DNA of 23,870 nt, taken from UBA6183 sp041302975. GTDB taxonomy: Bacteria > Bacteroidota > Bacteroidia > UKL13-3. A program made the position numbers and the translations under genes. Location of the stretch: NCBI GenBank assembly GCA_041302975.1, contig JBFYQC010000098.1, forward strand, positions 1 to 23,870, given 5' to 3'. Within the stretch, counting starts at the first letter, position 1; each line of letters starts with the position of its first letter. The notes below the pieces were generated by a model. The model saw only the letters and a program-made list of their open reading frames with translations. It was not told the DNA's origin and searched no databases. Positions 13,745 to 21,726 of the stretch are shown here, one piece after another.

Positions 13745-14719
13745 TTATGCAGTAACTGTTTTTACTCGTGAAAATAAAACGATGGTTATAAATAGTTGAA
13801 TACCACAAATTAAACTGCCCACAAATAAGTGTACACTTTGCATTTGAGCCGGAAAACCAAAGTTGTCTAATACTTTACCACTTAGTATTTGTGCTGCTAT
13901 TAATAATAACAGAGCTAATACTGATTTATAAATAATGCTGTTTCTTTCGAAAGCTAACCTAAATTTATAAACTATAATTAGAGTAAGTAAGGCACTAACA
14001 GCAGAGAATGTTCTGTGAAATTTAAACGTGTTGCCAAGTAAATCAACCCAATGGGCTCTATTTTGTTCTCCGGCAACAAGCGCTACTGCATCCACGTTTT
14101 CTCTAACTTGTGTTCCGCTTACGGTTTGAATTGCAGAAACAATAAGTACTGCAATCATTATCAACTTCAATGAACGATCGTTATTTAACTGAAACACATC
14201 AAATTGTTGCGATTTGGTTATGGTGTATATTAACAATCCAACAATAACCAAGGCTATAACCATGTGAATGGTTACCATCCAATGTGCTAAGTTTGTTGCA
14301 ACCACCTTAGCTCCAATCCAACCTTGAAATGCGGTCAGTATTAACGCTAAAAAACTTAGCCAAAATACCGTTGGCTTGTTTTTAAGGTAAGGTATTGCAA
14401 AAAATACAGTGAGTGCTATAAATAGTCCGGTTATTACACCAATCAGTCTATTTATATATTCAGTCCATGTTTTGTATACATCAAATTGAGCTACTTCATG
14501 GGTTGATGTTTTAAATAACTCTCTGTAATTATCAGGTAATTCGCTTACGTTTGATGGCGGAACCCATTGCCCGAAACACTTTGGCCAATCAGGACAACCC
14601 ATTCCACTACCCGTGCTGCGAACCAATCCTCCAACAAAAATCAAAAAGAAGACAGAGGCGATAGTAAGTATACCAAACCGTCTGAATCTTCTTTCTGATT
14701 TTGATTGATTATTCATCAT
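13745..14719 (-). CDS. ctaA: heme A synthase (COX15/CtaA family)
   Basis: This enzyme oxidises the methyl group of heme O to make heme A, the cofactor of aa3 oxidases. The 324-residue membrane protein has about eight helices. Near the start is GGLVRSTGSGMGCPDWPKCFG with the conserved Cys pair (C42, C48). Heme-ligand His residues are seen at H152 in TIHM (or H146), H235 in KFHRTFSA and H297 in QSVHLFVG. The first heme-binding motif reads EYINR (E87-N90), with Asn where the best-studied enzymes have His. It lies 33 bp after coxA and just before ctaB, so both heme A steps are encoded together. Confidence 0.93.
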   Translation of the reverse strand: MMNNQSKSERRFRRFGILTIASVFFLIFVGGLVRSTGSGMGCPDWPKCFGQWVPPSNVSELPDNYRELFKTSTHEVAQFDVYKTWTEYINRLIGVITGLFIALTVFFAIPYLKNKPTVFWLSFLALILTAFQGWIGAKVVATNLAHWMVTIHMVIALVIVGLLIYTITKSQQFDVFQLNNDRSLKLIMIAVLIVSAIQTVSGTQVRENVDAVALVAGEQNRAHWVDLLGNTFKFHRTFSAVSALLTLIIVYKFRLAFERNSIIYKSVLALLLLIAAQILSGKVLDNFGFPAQMQSVHLFVGSLICGIQLFITIVLFSRVKTVTA

Positions 14720-14724
14720 TTTAC

Positions 14725-14737
14725 TTAGCAGTGCTAA
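14725..14737. repeat. short palindrome TTAGCA-G-TGCTAA in the coxA-ctaA gap
   Basis: Two 6-bp half sites around one base lie in the 33-bp gap between coxA and ctaA. It may be a weak operator or chance; no other support is seen. Confidence 0.2.
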
Positions 14738-14752
14738 ATACTACGATTTATA

Positions 14753-16621
14753 TTATGCTTCTTTTGTTTCTACCAATGGTAAGGTAGTATTTTTCAAATC
14801 AAAATGAACTGCTTTTGGTTCATCCAAAGGATCATTTTGATCTGGGTCAGGTACATTTTGCGGGATATAATCCAACTCTGCACCTGGTTTGCTGTAATCA
14901 TATGGCCAACGATATACATAAGGAATATCACCAGGCCAGTTACCATGTAAATGTTCTACTGGAGCAGTCCATTCTAATGTATTAGAATGCCATGGATTTT
15001 GTGGAGCACGTTTACCTCTGTAGATACTTCCGAAGAAGTTAACCAAGAATAGAATTTGTGCAGCACCACCAACAATAGCCGCAATGGTTACAAATTGGTT
15101 CATATCTACAAACACATCAAACTGATCATAGGCTGTGTTTGCATAGTATCTGCGTGGTACACCCGCTAAGCCCATAAAGTGCATTGGGAAGAATACGCAA
15201 TACGCTGAAATTAAAGTTAACCAGAAATGTAAATAACCTAAAGTATTATTTAACATGCGGCCAAACATTTTAGGATACCAATGGTAAATGCCACTCATCA
15301 TTCCGAATATTGCAGCACTACCCATTACCAAGTGGAAGTGAGCAACTACGAAGTAAGTATCGTGTAAGTTGATATCTAACGCAGCGTTACCTAAGTAAAT
15401 ACCTGTTAAACCTCCAGAAATGAAAAATGATACCAAACCTATTGCAAACATCATAGCTGGAGTTAACTGTAAATTTCCTTTCCATAAGGTTGCCATGTAG
15501 TTAAATGTTTTTACTGCAGATGGAACCGCAATAATTAATGTTCCCAACATAAATACTGAACCTAAGAACGGATTCATACCGGTAACAAACATATGATGCC
15601 CCCACACTATAAATGATAAGAATGCGATAGCTAAGATAGAGCCAATCATTGCACGATAACCGAAAATTGGTTTACGTGAGTTGGTTGCAATTACTTCAGA
15701 AGTGATACCTAATGCAGGTAATAAGATAATATAAACTTCAGGGTGACCTAAGAACCAGAATAAATGCTGGTATAACACTGGGCTACCACCTACACGCTCA
15801 ATACCTCCGGCTAATTCAGCAACAATTTCGTTTAAGTAAAAACTTGTACCAAAACTACGGTCGAAAATTAGTAATAAACCTGCGCCTAATAATACAGGGA
15901 ATGATAATAAACCCAATACTGCTGTAATTAAAAATGCCCAAATCGTTAAAGGTAAACGGGTCATTTTCATGCCTTTTGTACGCATATTTAAAACTGTAGT
16001 GATATAATTAATACCACCTAACAATGAAGATGCGATGAAAAGGATGATTGCAACTAACCATAATGTCATACCGGTACCTGAACCGGGAATGGCTTTAGGT
16101 AAAGCAGATAAAGGTGGATACACTGTCCAACCAGCTGAAGCAGGACCACCATCAACAAATAGTGAAGATAATAACACTACTGAAGATAAGAAGAAGAACC
16201 AGTATGAAAGCATGTTCATGAAAGGCGAAGCCATATCACGAGCACCTACTTGTAATGGAATTAATAAGTTTGAGAATGTACCACTTAAACCTGCAGTAAG
16301 TACATAAAACACCATGATTGTACCGTGGATGGTAATTAAAGCCAAATAAAAGTTAGGGTCTAATTTACCATCTTTACCCCATTGACCAATTATACTTTCC
16401 AAGAAAGGAAACTTCATGTCGGGATAAGCCAATTGTAAACGGAAGATTAATGACATACTCATACCAATTACTCCCATGATGATACCGGTGATTAGGAATT
16501 GCTTCGCAATCATTTTGTGGTCCATCGAGAAAACGTACTTGCTAATGAATGTCTCGTGGTGATGGCCATGATCATGAGCGTCATGGTGTGCTCCATCTGT
16601 GTGTGCTGTGTGCGTGCTCAT
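14753..16621 (-). CDS. coxA: cytochrome c oxidase subunit I (aa3 type)
   Basis: The catalytic subunit that reduces O2 to water and pumps protons. The 622-residue protein has the twelve-helix core and all key residues. Heme a ligands are H99 (TIHGTIMVF) and H430, and the heme a3 ligand is H428 (both in VVAHFHLVMG). CuB ligands are H293 (GHPEVY, with Y297 for the His-Tyr cross-link) and H342/H343 (GHHMF). D-channel D129, K-channel K371 (VPSAVKTFNY) and E295 mark an A-type enzyme. The N-terminus holds nine His residues in its first 22, and the C-terminus ends in a soluble tail of about 60 residues. It starts 42 bp after coxB. Confidence 0.98.
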   Translation of the reverse strand: MSTHTAHTDGAHHDAHDHGHHHETFISKYVFSMDHKMIAKQFLITGIIMGVIGMSMSLIFRLQLAYPDMKFPFLESIIGQWGKDGKLDPNFYLALITIHGTIMVFYVLTAGLSGTFSNLLIPLQVGARDMASPFMNMLSYWFFFLSSVVLLSSLFVDGGPASAGWTVYPPLSALPKAIPGSGTGMTLWLVAIILFIASSLLGGINYITTVLNMRTKGMKMTRLPLTIWAFLITAVLGLLSFPVLLGAGLLLIFDRSFGTSFYLNEIVAELAGGIERVGGSPVLYQHLFWFLGHPEVYIILLPALGITSEVIATNSRKPIFGYRAMIGSILAIAFLSFIVWGHHMFVTGMNPFLGSVFMLGTLIIAVPSAVKTFNYMATLWKGNLQLTPAMMFAIGLVSFFISGGLTGIYLGNAALDINLHDTYFVVAHFHLVMGSAAIFGMMSGIYHWYPKMFGRMLNNTLGYLHFWLTLISAYCVFFPMHFMGLAGVPRRYYANTAYDQFDVFVDMNQFVTIAAIVGGAAQILFLVNFFGSIYRGKRAPQNPWHSNTLEWTAPVEHLHGNWPGDIPYVYRWPYDYSKPGAELDYIPQNVPDPDQNDPLDEPKAVHFDLKNTTLPLVETKEA

Positions 16622-16663
16622 ATACTTTTGTTAGTCGTAATTATTGTTATTAATAATAAAGAA

Positions 16664-18145
16664 TTAATTAGCCGCTTTTGTTTCAGTTGATGTTTCAACT
16701 TGTGCTGTTGCTTGAGCAGCAGGTGTACTTTTATTAACCAATCTAGGTTGTTGAGCTAACCATTTTTTGAATTCTTCTTTGGTATGAACCACAACCTTCA
16801 TTTTCATACGGTAATGTGCGCTACCACAAATTTTGTTACATAAAATAGCGTAATCAAATTTAGGATCGTTTAATTGTTGGCGCATTTCTGCTGTTGTTAA
16901 CGATGGTGTGAAACCAAATTGGGTTGGTAAACCTGGCACAACATTCATTTGTACGCGGAAGTGCGGTAAATATGCAGAGTGAATAACATCTTTAGCACGG
17001 AACTTTAACATTACCGGCTCACCTACAGCTAAATGCAATTCGTTGGTAATGATATCATCTTGAGCTTTCGCATCATTGGTATCAACACCTAATGCATTAA
17101 TTACACCTATTTGACGGAAATCGTGTTTACCCAATAAATTATCTTCTCCGGCATAACGTGCGTTCCATGCAAATTGAAAACCATATACTTCAATAACTCG
17201 CGAACTTGGGTCTTTCTCGCCCGTCATGTCAGTCCAAGTTTTCAAACCTCTTACTACCAATATAGTTAAAACTATAGCAGGAATAACTGTCCATATTAAT
17301 TCTATTTTATGGTTATCTGGATAAAACAACGCTCTACGTTTTGAACTGTGTTTGTATTTGTATGCATACCAGAATAACAATCCTTGTGTAATAAAGAATA
17401 CAATACCTGTAATAATTAAGGTAATCATAAACATGTTATCGTACTCGGCACCGTGTGTTGAAGCTGGAGTTTGATTGAATACGGTTAGTTTACCATGTTC
17501 CCATATTTCCCAGGCAGAAGCAACAATACCAATAGCACCAAAAGCTAACATTAACTTTGCGTTGATTCCGTTCCAGTTAATTACTTTTTTGCCTTGTATT
17601 TCGCCAACTTTAACTAAGATGTCTAAAACTAAAACAATAACCATTACCAATAACACCAAAATGATGATGATTAACCAGTTAATGCTTGTTTTCAGTGTAT
17701 TACTAACTTCAGACGTAGTGGTGGCGGTTACTGAAACGTCTGTTGATGTTCCTGTTGGAACGACAGCCGCTTGAGCAGGGGCTTCACTTGCTTTCTTAAT
17801 GTAAGCGATAACTGATTTGATTTCGTTGTCACTTAAGTTTTCGAACGAAGTCATTACCGACTCGTTGTTTTCTTTGTAAACGGCTGCAGCCTCGGCATCG
17901 CCACTTTTGATAAGAGCTTGCGAGTTTTTAATCCATTTAATTAACCAAGCTTCTTTGCGTTTGGTGTGAACATTTTTCAGAGCAGGGCCAACAACCTTTT
18001 CATTAATGGCGTGGCATGATGTACAGTTTGCGTTGTAAAGTTTTTCACCCTCTTCCGCACTTTGAGCAAATGCAGCTGTTAAAGAGAAGCTGAAAAGTGC
18101 TGTTACAAGTACAAGCGATTTTAAAACAGAAGTAACAATTTTCAT
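16664..18145 (-). CDS. coxB: cytochrome c oxidase subunit II with N-terminal cytochrome c domain
   Basis: Subunit II carries the CuA centre that takes electrons from cytochrome c. From the ATG at 18145 (493 residues) the protein has a signal peptide ending near AFAQ. A monoheme cytochrome c domain follows at about residues 30-120, with CTSCH at 41-45 and a likely axial Met in VMTSF at about 98. Next come a Ser/Thr/Pro-rich linker, four membrane helices (about 156-178, 198-214, 238-262 and 282-301) and the CuA domain. CuA ligands are H389, C436, C440, H444 and M447 (CNKICGSAHYRM). An upstream ATG at 18178 would add 11 residues before the signal peptide. Fusion of cytochrome c at the N-terminal side is unusual, since caa3 enzymes carry it at the C-terminus. 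It is the first gene of the oxidase cluster. Confidence 0.95.
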   Translation of the reverse strand: MKIVTSVLKSLVLVTALFSFSLTAAFAQSAEEGEKLYNANCTSCHAINEKVVGPALKNVHTKRKEAWLIKWIKNSQALIKSGDAEAAAVYKENNESVMTSFENLSDNEIKSVIAYIKKASEAPAQAAVVPTGTSTDVSVTATTTSEVSNTLKTSINWLIIIILVLLVMVIVLVLDILVKVGEIQGKKVINWNGINAKLMLAFGAIGIVASAWEIWEHGKLTVFNQTPASTHGAEYDNMFMITLIITGIVFFITQGLLFWYAYKYKHSSKRRALFYPDNHKIELIWTVIPAIVLTILVVRGLKTWTDMTGEKDPSSRVIEVYGFQFAWNARYAGEDNLLGKHDFRQIGVINALGVDTNDAKAQDDIITNELHLAVGEPVMLKFRAKDVIHSAYLPHFRVQMNVVPGLPTQFGFTPSLTTAEMRQQLNDPKFDYAILCNKICGSAHYRMKMKVVVHTKEEFKKWLAQQPRLVNKSTPAAQATAQVETSTETKAAN

Positions 18146-18192
18146 TTTGCGTGTATTAGAAAATAAAATTTTTGTCAATTTTTTTCAGATTG

Positions 18193-18200
18193 CGAATGTA
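18193..18200 (-). promoter_or_regulatory. weak -7 box before coxB
   Basis: TACATTCG on the minus strand differs by one base from TAnnTTTG and lies 47 bases before the coxB start codon. No TTTG is found at 19-base spacing. It is the best candidate I see in the 157-bp gap that must hold the oxidase cluster promoter. Confidence 0.25.
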
Positions 18201-18302
18201 TAGTATTTTTAAATGTGTCACTAACATAAATCAGAAATTTTTAAGAATTTTAGAAGCGTTCCAAACTCCTTTCGTAACTAGTTGTGATTAAAATATTTGC
18301 AA

Positions 18303-19388
18303 TTATTTTTTTTGTTGAGTTGGGGTTTTGTATGGAGGGGTTATGGGTGTTTTAGGACCTTTAATGGGTTCTTTTTTTGTACTGTCAGCAGTATTTGTAT
18401 TGTTTTTTGAAGAAACATTGACCGGTGTTAATGAAATTTTACTTTGGTAAACACGTAATCCGTACTCTGTACTATTGCGCAACATAAAAGCGCCTAAAAT
18501 ATGCTGATTGGTTTTACCAAACATCACATTTCTGGCAATGCTTCCGCTAAAATCAACGCTGTTAATTAGCTTACCTGTAGCTAACTCCCATACTTTAATA
18601 CTACCATCGTTACACCCGGTCGTTACATATAGGTTATCATCACTAATACTTACCGTGGTTACTTTCCAGCAATCAACTGGTAAAATGCGTAATTGTTTAC
18701 CTGTTGTTAAATCCCAAATCCTAGCTGTTTTATCGTTAGAACCACTTACCATAAATTTACCATCACGTGTAATGGCCAGATCATTCACCACATCAGTATG
18801 TCCGTCAAGTGTTTTAATCACTTTGTTTGATAACATGTGGTACAACTTAATTTTGGGTTCGGCACCTGCAACGTATACAAATTTAATATCGTTTGTTGGG
18901 GCTATGGCATTTATGGGTTGACCATGCACAATTGTTTTTATTTGTTTGCCAGTTAGTATGTCCCAAACAATAAGTGTTTTATCATCAGAGCCCGAGTATA
19001 AATAACGACCACGTGGGTCAAATGCGAGGCAATTGATTTTATCTTTATGAGCTTCAAATCGTCTGCTTTGGCGCCAAAGCGAATCCCACAATACAATTAC
19101 CCTGTCTTCGCTACCGCTTGCCAACAATTTACCGTTGCTGTTAAATGATACCACATTAACCGGACCCATGTGGCCACTTAAACTTTTAAAAAATGTAAAT
19201 GGGCTGTCTGATTTGTAAATGTTTATTTTATGATCAAACGATCCTGTTGCAATGTATCCCTGATTAGATAAAGATACTGCATCCACATCGTTAGCGTGAC
19301 CTCCCAATACCGCAATGGGTTCGGTTGGTGATTGTGCAAATAGGGGTAAGGTTAAGGTTGATAAAATACTAAATAAAAAGCGCTTCAT
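18303..19388 (-). CDS. secreted WD40-repeat protein, seven repeats
   Basis: A 361-residue protein with a signal peptide ending near FAQS (about residue 19), followed by seven WD40-like units of about 41 residues. Clear ones are GHMGPVNVVSFNSNGKLLASGSED...LWD, AHKDKINCLAFDPRGRYLYSGSDD...VWD, GHTDVVNDLAITRDGKFMVSGSND...IWD and KVTTVSISDDNLYVTTGCNDG...VWE. The set should close into one beta-propeller. The last 35 residues are a Lys/Pro/Thr-rich tail. It should be a periplasmic or envelope protein-binding scaffold. No enzymatic domain is present and the partner is unknown. It lies between aroE (137 bp away) and the oxidase cluster, with no sign of shared function. Confidence 0.88.
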   Translation of the reverse strand: MKRFLFSILSTLTLPLFAQSPTEPIAVLGGHANDVDAVSLSNQGYIATGSFDHKINIYKSDSPFTFFKSLSGHMGPVNVVSFNSNGKLLASGSEDRVIVLWDSLWRQSRRFEAHKDKINCLAFDPRGRYLYSGSDDKTLIVWDILTGKQIKTIVHGQPINAIAPTNDIKFVYVAGAEPKIKLYHMLSNKVIKTLDGHTDVVNDLAITRDGKFMVSGSNDKTARIWDLTTGKQLRILPVDCWKVTTVSISDDNLYVTTGCNDGSIKVWELATGKLINSVDFSGSIARNVMFGKTNQHILGAFMLRNSTEYGLRVYQSKISLTPVNVSSKNNTNTADSTKKEPIKGPKTPITPPYKTPTQQKK

Positions 19389-19525
19389 ACCGTCAAATTT
19401 TAGCTTTTAACATTAAAAATACACACCTAAACCACTAATAGATATTAACAAAAAGGCCACAATTCGCATTTGATACTTGTAATGGTTTGATTATCTGTGC
19501 CAAGTTGTTTTGTAAAACGTAATAT

Positions 19526-20251
19526 TTATTCATGCCAGATCTGCCAGGCTTTTTCTGCTTGCAGTTCTAACATTTGTAAACCATTTTTGGTAAAGGCCCC
19601 GATTTCTCGCGCTTGTTTTAAAAACACCGTCTCGGCCGGTAAATAAATTAAATCGTAAACAAAATGTAAGTTGGTGATGTATTGGTAAGGTATAGGTGGA
19701 CAATCATTAACAGCTGGAAACATACCTAATGGCGTACAATTTATGATAATTTGATGCGAACGCATGAACGATTTATCTAACTCTTCGTATAGTAAACCAG
19801 CCTCCGGGTTACGACTTACTTGTGTATACTTAATGCCTAATTTATTTAAAACGTAAAGTACCGCTTTTGATGCACCTCCTGTGCCTAGTACAAGCGCACT
19901 TTGATGCCAAGGCTTTAATAGTGGCAAAATACTTTTTTCGAACCCAAAAACATCCGTATTATAACCAACTAATTCGTTTTGGGTGAATTTTATGGTATTA
20001 ACAGCACCTACTTTTTGTGCAACCACATCAAGGTGATTAAGGAATGGAATAATGACTTGCTTATATGGAATGGTAATATTTAAGCCGTTTAAATCAGGGT
20101 AATTATTTATTAAATTAGGAAACTCTTCAATATCCTCTAAAATAAAGTTTTGATAAACGGAATCAAGTCCTTGCTCAGCAAATTTTTGGTTAAAATAATT
20201 TGCTGAGAAGCTGTTTTTTAAAGGATATCCAATCAAGCCATATCGTTGCAT
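19526..20251 (-). CDS. aroE: shikimate dehydrogenase
   Basis: Catalyses the NADPH-dependent reduction of 3-dehydroshikimate in aromatic amino acid synthesis. The 241-residue product from the ATG at 20251 begins MQRYGLIGYPLKNSFSANYFN. It has the catalytic Lys in LNITIPYKQ (K64), the Asp in GYNTD (D100), the nucleotide-binding GTGGASKA, NCTPLGMFP and the C-terminal YDLIYLPAETVFLKQA...NGLQMLELQA. A longer frame to 20287 would overlap the upstream gene and adds no conserved sequence. The chosen start is 4 bp after the OmpA-family gene, so the two are probably cotranscribed. Confidence 0.94.
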   Translation of the reverse strand: MQRYGLIGYPLKNSFSANYFNQKFAEQGLDSVYQNFILEDIEEFPNLINNYPDLNGLNITIPYKQVIIPFLNHLDVVAQKVGAVNTIKFTQNELVGYNTDVFGFEKSILPLLKPWHQSALVLGTGGASKAVLYVLNKLGIKYTQVSRNPEAGLLYEELDKSFMRSHQIIINCTPLGMFPAVNDCPPIPYQYITNLHFVYDLIYLPAETVFLKQAREIGAFTKNGLQMLELQAEKAWQIWHE

Positions 20252-20255
20252 GTTG

Positions 20256-21395
20256 TTATTTTGCTTTACGGTAAAATACAATTTCAACCCTGCGGTTAAT
20301 TGCTTTATTTTTATCGGTTTGATTATTGGTTATGGGGGCCGAACTGCCTTTGCCAATTGCTATGTATTTGGCGCATCTTAAATCTTCTTGTTCAAATAAT
20401 TGGGTCAAATATAGTGCTCTGTTATACGAAAGTAACTGATTGCTGTCTGTATTGCCCGAATTGTCTGTATGGCCAATTACAACTATGCTATCAAAAGCAA
20501 AACGACTTAAGCTGTCGCAAAGTTTTTTTGTTTTTAACAATTCCTTTTGGTTCAACGCGTACAAATTACTTCCGAAGTTAAACGTGTAACTCCGTTTTAT
20601 GGCCTCATACTTTTTAGGTTTGGTTGAAAGGCTGCGTAACGAGTATGCTTCAAGCAATACACCACTATCGTATTCGCAATCCTCTAAATCAACCACCATA
20701 ATTTTTAAACGATAAGGTTTGCCTTTAGCCACGCGAACACCAGCGTACATGGGCTTCAGAAATCCGTCAAACTCAAGTAAATTGTAATATGGGCTAGAGG
20801 GTGACGTATTGTCTACATATAGTTCAGAAAGTTTTAAGTGATTAACATTGTTTATGGTAATCATTTTTTTATTAGGCAATACGGCTAGATTTTTAGGTTT
20901 TGATTTAATGAATAAAGGTTCTAACAACAATTGAAACATGTCGTTAAATTCTTTACCAACAAACTCGGGATATTCTTCGCTGCCAAATACAAATGCGAAA
21001 CATAAGCTATCGCTGTCGGGTATAAATTCTAGTTCTAAAACTGCACCATCACATTGGGGGGCTTTGGTTAGTAAGTCTTCATCAAAAAAGAAATGGTCGG
21101 CAAAATTGGCTCCTGCGTTGGGCCTGGAGTTTTTGCCTGCAATCAGTTCAACACGGCCGGTGCTTAATACTAAACCTTTTCCAAATCCGGTGATGCGGTT
21201 AACATCGGTAAAAGAACCTATGGCCTCAGGGTGGCCTTTGTAGTTTACTTTAGTAAGTTGTATGCCATCACCCAAAAAATAATTTTTAACCAATGATTGT
21301 GCATTTTTAACATCGCCCATCTCACTTACCTTAATTTGTGCCGACACAGTTAAAGCAAACAAGATAAACCATATTAATATTGATGTTTTTTGCAC
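20256..21395 (-). CDS. choice-of-anchor L domain protein with C-terminal OmpA domain
   Basis: A 379-residue envelope protein with a signal peptide (cleavage near VSAQ, about residue 19). Residues about 30-255 match the choice-of-anchor L pattern: AQSLVKNYFLGDGIQLTKVNYKG, GLVLSTG, LELEFIPDSDSLCFAFVFGSEEYPEFVG, NDMFQLLL and KIMVVDLEDCEYDSGVLLEA. Residues about 270-379 are an OmpA-type peptidoglycan-binding domain with IGHTDNSGNTDSNQLLSYNRA and the closing NRRVEIVF. The first domain is known from surface proteins of Bacteroidota that carry varied anchoring domains. Here the anchor appears to be peptidoglycan binding. The role is unknown. It follows gatC after 40 bp. Confidence 0.85.
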   Translation of the reverse strand: MQKTSILIWFILFALTVSAQIKVSEMGDVKNAQSLVKNYFLGDGIQLTKVNYKGHPEAIGSFTDVNRITGFGKGLVLSTGRVELIAGKNSRPNAGANFADHFFFDEDLLTKAPQCDGAVLELEFIPDSDSLCFAFVFGSEEYPEFVGKEFNDMFQLLLEPLFIKSKPKNLAVLPNKKMITINNVNHLKLSELYVDNTSPSSPYYNLLEFDGFLKPMYAGVRVAKGKPYRLKIMVVDLEDCEYDSGVLLEAYSLRSLSTKPKKYEAIKRSYTFNFGSNLYALNQKELLKTKKLCDSLSRFAFDSIVVIGHTDNSGNTDSNQLLSYNRALYLTQLFEQEDLRCAKYIAIGKGSSAPITNNQTDKNKAINRRVEIVFYRKAK

Positions 21396-21435
21396 GGTTA
21401 AAATGTAGTAAGTATTTAAACTTACCTTGTAAATA

Positions 21436-21726
21436 TTATTTTTCTATAAACTTAGGAACACGGAAGTAATCGCTGTCTTTTGCAGGTGCATTCTTTAGCG
21501 CTTCTTCCTTGTTAATTGGGTGATGAACTTCATCAGCACGCAACACATTCACTTCATCAGTCATAAAAATCAATGGCTCAACATGGTCAGTGTTTAGTTC
21601 ATTTAATTTCTCAAAAAACTTGGTTATTCTGCTTAAATCACCTTTTAGTTTTTCTTTTTCTTCGGCAGTAAATTCCAACTTAGCAAGGTCTGCCAGCTTA
21701 TCAATCATTTCATTGTTTATGTCCAT
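21436..21726 (-). CDS. gatC: aspartyl/glutamyl-tRNA amidotransferase subunit C
   Basis: GatC is the small subunit of the GatCAB enzyme that converts Glu-tRNA(Gln) and Asp-tRNA(Asn) to the amides. The 96-residue product has family length. It shows the LADLAKLEFTAEEKEKLKGDLSRITKFFEKLNELNTDHVEPL pattern and a C-terminal NAPAKDSDYFRVPKFIE, both diagnostic. Its start overlaps the end of plsC by 17 bp, which suggests translational coupling. gatA and gatB are not in the window. Confidence 0.94.
   Translation of the reverse strand: MDINNEMIDKLADLAKLEFTAEEKEKLKGDLSRITKFFEKLNELNTDHVEPLIFMTDEVNVLRADEVHHPINKEEALKNAPAKDSDYFRVPKFIEK

Noticed and set aside
13725..13808. ATG at 13808 as the ctaB start
   Set aside because: It lies 64 bp inside ctaA and the extra 28 residues do not look like the family; kept only as an alternative.
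16035..16307. Open frame on the plus strand inside coxA
   Set aside because: Antisense to conserved membrane helices of CoxA, with no recognisable protein features.
18173..18178. TTGACA on the minus strand before coxB as a -35 box
   Set aside because: The nearest TAATAC is only 14 bp away, and Bacteroidota promoters do not use this consensus.
18508..18921. 137-residue open frame opposite the WD40 gene
   Set aside because: Composition follows the complement of the repeats; no signal, motif or start context supports it.
20938..21243. 101-residue open frame opposite the choice-of-anchor L gene
   Set aside because: Antisense shadow with no supported start or family.
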